Positions 61,569 to 64,000 of a stretch of DNA of 64,000 nucleotides are shown one piece after another. Each line of letters begins with the position of its first letter. Within the stretch, counting starts at the first letter, position 1. Position numbers and translations under genes: made by a program. The notes under the pieces are model-generated. The model was not told the DNA's origin and made no database searches. It saw nothing but the letters and a program-made list of their open reading frames with translations. The stretch covers positions 2,134,001-2,198,000 of the forward strand of contig NZ_CP119409.1 in assembly GCF_029223885.1 (NCBI RefSeq). Direction: 5' to 3'. The DNA comes from Pararhizobium gei. Lineage in GTDB: Bacteria; Pseudomonadota; Alphaproteobacteria; Rhizobiales; Rhizobiaceae.

Positions 61569-62378
61569 ATGCCACAGCCCAATACAGCGCGCGAACCGTC
61601 GATGGACGAGATCCTCGCCTCCATCCGCAAGATCATCGAGAGCAACGAACCAGGCATTCCAGGTTTCCCGGCCAATGATCTCGGACACGCCCCGCAGGAC
61701 ACCTATCACGGAGACTCCGTCTACGATGACGCCGAGATCGAACTGACGATAGACGAGGATGTTCTGACTGCGGAATTTGCAGCGGACCTGCACAAGGCGG
61801 ACGCGGCACCCGAGCGGGTAGAAGCGCAGCCTGCGCCCGTAAGGCCCGCCGCGTCCCTGTCGCCACCTTTGTCGCTGGCAGACGTTGCCGCCCGTGTCCG
61901 CGCGGCATCCGAGCGCAACGCGACACCCTTGCGGGACGAGGAAACGGCCGCCTACCGTCCTGCATTCGTTCAGCCGGAAGCAGTGCAGCCCGAACCGATG
62001 CAACAGGAACCGGTGCAGCAGGCCGATACGGCGACTGCGGCGCTCACCACCGAATTGCCTCATGCGAACGAGGCTGAACAGATCGCTCCAGCGCCCGGAC
62101 AAAACGCGACATATCTTGCTGCGGAAAGCGCGCAAGAGTCGTCTCCGGAACGGGAGGTGACGGCTCTGGTGTCGCCGGCGGTGGGGGAACAGGTCGCGCG
62201 TTCCTTCGGAGATCTTGCGCTGGCCATCGACAGCAAGCCCCGGCGTTCGTTCGACGAGATCGCCGAGGATATGCTGCGTCCGATGTTGCAGGAATGGCTG
62301 GACGATAACCTGCCGACTTTGGTGGAGCGCCTTGTTCGGGAAGAGATTGAGCGCGTCGCCCGCGGCCCGCGGCGCTGA
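61569..62378 (+). CDS. popZ: PopZ-type polar organising protein (DUF2497)
   Basis: This 269-residue protein has the three-part PopZ plan. It has a conserved N-terminal helix (REPSMDEILASIRKIIES), a long acidic Pro/Gln/Glu-rich disordered linker (about 30-210) and a C-terminal oligomerisation region (DEIAEDMLRPMLQEWLDDNLPTLVERLV, read as separate helices). PopZ self-assembles into a polar condensate that holds chromosome centromere ParB and cell-cycle factors. In Agrobacterium the homologue marks the growing pole. It lies directly upstream of valS, a neighbourhood I recall from Caulobacter and rhizobia. The start at 61569 (MPQPNTAREPS) fits homologues. Confidence 0.88.
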   Translation: MPQPNTAREPSMDEILASIRKIIESNEPGIPGFPANDLGHAPQDTYHGDSVYDDAEIELTIDEDVLTAEFAADLHKADAAPERVEAQPAPVRPAASLSPPLSLADVAARVRAASERNATPLRDEETAAYRPAFVQPEAVQPEPMQQEPVQQADTATAALTTELPHANEAEQIAPAPGQNATYLAAESAQESSPEREVTALVSPAVGEQVARSFGDLALAIDSKPRRSFDEIAEDMLRPMLQEWLDDNLPTLVERLVREEIERVARGPRR

Positions 62379-62400
62379 TATTTCCAAGGTTCGTTGTCAG

Positions 62401-62429
62401 GCCGCCAGCACCGCACTGGCGGCTTTTTT
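62401..62429 (+). terminator. Rho-independent terminator after popZ
   Basis: GCCGCCAG (62401-62408), loop CACCGCA, CTGGCGGC (62416-62423) and six T residues form a perfect 8-bp stem with a U tract. It separates popZ from valS. Confidence 0.93.
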
Positions 62430-62503
62430 GTTGTTATTGTTGACACCAAAGCAGCGTTCCGATTTACAAACCACCAGATCAATTCAGCAAGTTTGGCCCC
62501 AGA

Positions 62504-64000
62504 ATGCTTGAAAAAACCTATGATTCCGCTGCTGTCGAGCCTCGCATCGCCCAGAAATGGGACGAAGAGGATGCTTTCCGCGCCGGCGCTGGTGCAAAAC
62601 CGGGCGCCGAGACCTTCTGCATCGTCATCCCGCCGCCGAACGTTACCGGCTCGCTGCATATGGGGCACGCGCTTAACAACACGCTGCAGGACATCATGGT
62701 GCGTTTCGAGCGCATGCGGGGCAAGGACGTGCTGTGGCAGCCTGGCATGGACCATGCCGGCATCGCCACCCAGATGGTCGTCGAGCGCAAGCTGATGGAA
62801 CAGCAGCTGCATCGCCGCGAGATGGGCCGCGAAGCCTTCATCGACAAGGTCTGGGAATGGAAGGCCGAGTCGGGCGGGCTGATTTTCAATCAGTTGAAGC
62901 GGCTCGGTGCCTCCTGCGACTGGTCGCGCGAACGCTTCACCATGGACGAGGGCCTTTCGGAGGCTGTTCTCGAGGTCTTCGTTTCGCTCTACAAGGAAGG
63001 TTTGATCTACAAAGACAAGCGCCTCGTCAACTGGGATCCGAAGCTTCTGACGGCGATTTCGGATATGGAGGTCGAACAGATCGAAATGGCCGGGAGCCTC
63101 TGGCACCTGCGCTATCCGCTGGAACCGGGCGTCACTTACGAACATCCGATTGCCTTCGATGCGGAGGGCAAAGCGACCGAATGGGAAACGCGCGACTATC
63201 TGGTCGTTGCCACCACCCGGCCGGAAACCATGCTCGGCGATACCGGTGTTGCCGTACATCCGGACGACGAGCGCTATACGGCGATCGTCGGAAAACATGT
63301 GATCCTCCCGCTGATCGGCCGCCGTATCCCGATTGTTGCCGACGAATATCCTGATCCGACAGCCGGCACCGGTGCCGTCAAGATGACACCCGCGCATGAT
63401 TTCAACGATTTCGACGTCGGCCGGCGCCGGCATTTGCGAATGGTGAATATCCTGACGGTCGATGGTCATCTGACGCTTGCCGGCAACGAAGACTTTCTGG
63501 AGGGCCTGCCGGCAACCGACGAACTGGAAACCATCGTTTCGGCGCTCGACAATGTCGAGCGGTTTGCGGCCCGCAAGGCGATCGTCGCGATGTTCGAAGA
63601 GCGTGGTCTTCTCGACAGGATCGAGCCGCACAAGCACACCGTGCCGCATGGCGACCGGGGTGGGGTTCCGATCGAGCCCCGGCTGACGGAACAATGGTGG
63701 GTGGACAACAAGACGCTGGCGAAGCCGGCATTGCAGTCCGTTCGCGAAGGACGCACGCGTTTCGTTCCGAAGAACTGGGAAAAGACGTATTTCGAGTGGC
63801 TGGAAAACATCGAGCCATGGTGCATTTCGCGCCAGCTCTGGTGGGGTCACCAGATCCCCGCATGGTATGGTCCGGACGGTCAGGTCTTCGTCGAGAAAAC
63901 CGAGGAAGAGGCGCTGCATGCCGCGATCCAGCATTATCTGGCTCATGAAGGCCCGATGAAGGCCTATGTGGAGGATCTTCTCGAGAATTTCCGCCCCGGC
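62504..64000 (+). CDS. valS: Valyl-tRNA synthetase, 5' part (3' end outside window)
   Basis: This is the first 499 codons of a class I aminoacyl-tRNA synthetase that charges tRNA-Val. It begins [19 protein letters not shown] and has the HIGH-type signature [14 protein letters not shown] (HMGH at residues 52-55). The connecting editing domain includes [17 protein letters not shown] and [20 protein letters not shown]. The [13 protein letters not shown] and [17 protein letters not shown] segments return to the catalytic core. The KMSKS loop and anticodon-binding part lie beyond the window. The frame is open to the last base. Confidence 0.96.
   Translation, partial: MLEKTYDSAAVEPRIAQKWDEEDAFRAGAGAKPGAETFCIVIPPPNVTGSLHMGHALNNTLQDIMVRFERMRGKDVLWQPGMDHAGIATQMVVERKLMEQQLHRREMGREAFIDKVWEWKAESGGLIFNQLKRLGASCDWSRERFTMDEGLSEAVLEVFVSLYKEGLIYKDKRLVNWDPKLLTAISDMEVEQIEMAGSLWHLRYPLEPGVTYEHPIAFDAEGKATEWETRDYLVVATTRPETMLGDTGVAVHPDDERYTAIVGKHVILPLIGRRIPIVADEYPDPTAGTGAVKMTPAHDFNDFDVGRRRHLRMVNILTVDGHLTLAGNEDFLEGLPATDELETIVSALDNVERFAARKAIVAMFEERGLLDRIEPHKHTVPHGDRGGVPIEPRLTEQWWVDNKTLAKPALQSVREGRTRFVPKNWEKTYFEWLENIEPWCISRQLWWGHQIPAWYGPDGQVFVEKTEEEALHAAIQHYLAHEGPMKAYVEDLLENFRPG

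Noticed and set aside
1..64000. tRNA, rRNA, tmRNA, 6S or signal-recognition RNA genes
   Set aside because: No cloverleaf, T-loop GGTTCGA-type pattern or known RNA core was recognised in any intergenic gap by eye. A covariance-model scan would be decisive.
1..64000. CRISPR arrays, insertion sequences, integrase-linked att sites
   Set aside because: No regularly spaced direct repeats, transposase or integrase frames, or terminal inverted repeats were seen. The window reads as core chromosome apart from the 11-22 kb block.

Overview
The window is a GC-rich chromosomal segment of an alphaproteobacterium, almost certainly a member of the Rhizobiales close to Rhizobiaceae. This rests on gene content and order: ntrYX-hfq-hflX-mazG, an aapJQMP amino-acid transporter divergent from metC, cysG-DUF2849-cysI-DUF934-fpr, a clpS-clpA pair, the rpsB-tsf-pyrH-frr-uppS-cdsA-rseP-bamA-lpxD-fabZ-lpxA-lpxI-lpxB run, a DUF1849/EipB envelope protein and a PopZ-type gene next to valS. 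I saw no tRNA, rRNA, CRISPR array, insertion sequence or prophage. Most of the window reads as core genome.

Layout. 1-6 kb holds nitrogen/redox two-component regulation (ntrY partial, ntrX), RNA chaperone hfq, GTPase hflX, and a minus-strand pair of nucleotide-handling enzymes (deaminase, mazG). 6.3-11.2 kb is assimilatory sulfite reduction (siroheme synthase, DUF2849, sulfite/nitrite reductase, DUF934) followed by ferredoxin-NADP reductase. 11.3-21.9 kb is the accessory-looking part. It has a secreted M10/RTX metallopeptidase on the minus strand and, facing away from it, a compact plus-strand cluster of six genes: a small exported helical-repeat protein, a ferric-reductase-type membrane flavocytochrome, a 1080-residue exported tetrahaem cytochrome c ending in a DUF4384-like domain, an OmpA-domain protein, and two exported caspase-like peptidases that also end in DUF4384-like domains. 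22-28 kb holds aapJQMP and metC. 27.8-32 kb holds a flavin monooxygenase, a zinc-finger protein, an alpha/beta hydrolase, cysE, DUF3126 and a phasin. 32.2-39.7 kb holds clpS-clpA, azlCD, a HIT-GNAT-GDPD operon and eipB. 39.9-53.2 kb is the translation / membrane-lipid / outer-membrane assembly / lipid A run. 53.2-64 kb holds gltA, comEC, exbBD, a Pcm-like methyltransferase, a TolC-like protein, popZ and the 5' part of valS.

How the genes work together. CysG makes the sirohaem that CysI needs, and Fpr probably supplies reduced ferredoxin. CysE and MetC sit elsewhere in the same sulfur-amino-acid network. The rpsB-to-lpxB run couples ribosome supply and recycling to undecaprenyl phosphate, phospholipid, BamA and lipid A synthesis. 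The most unusual unit is the 12.9-21.9 kb cluster. I infer that it forms one envelope system: electrons cross the inner membrane through the flavocytochrome, a periplasmic tetrahaem protein could receive them, the OmpA protein could tether the assembly to peptidoglycan, and two periplasmic caspase-like proteases could be the output. That function is a hypothesis. The domain content, export signals and tight spacing are visible in the sequence.
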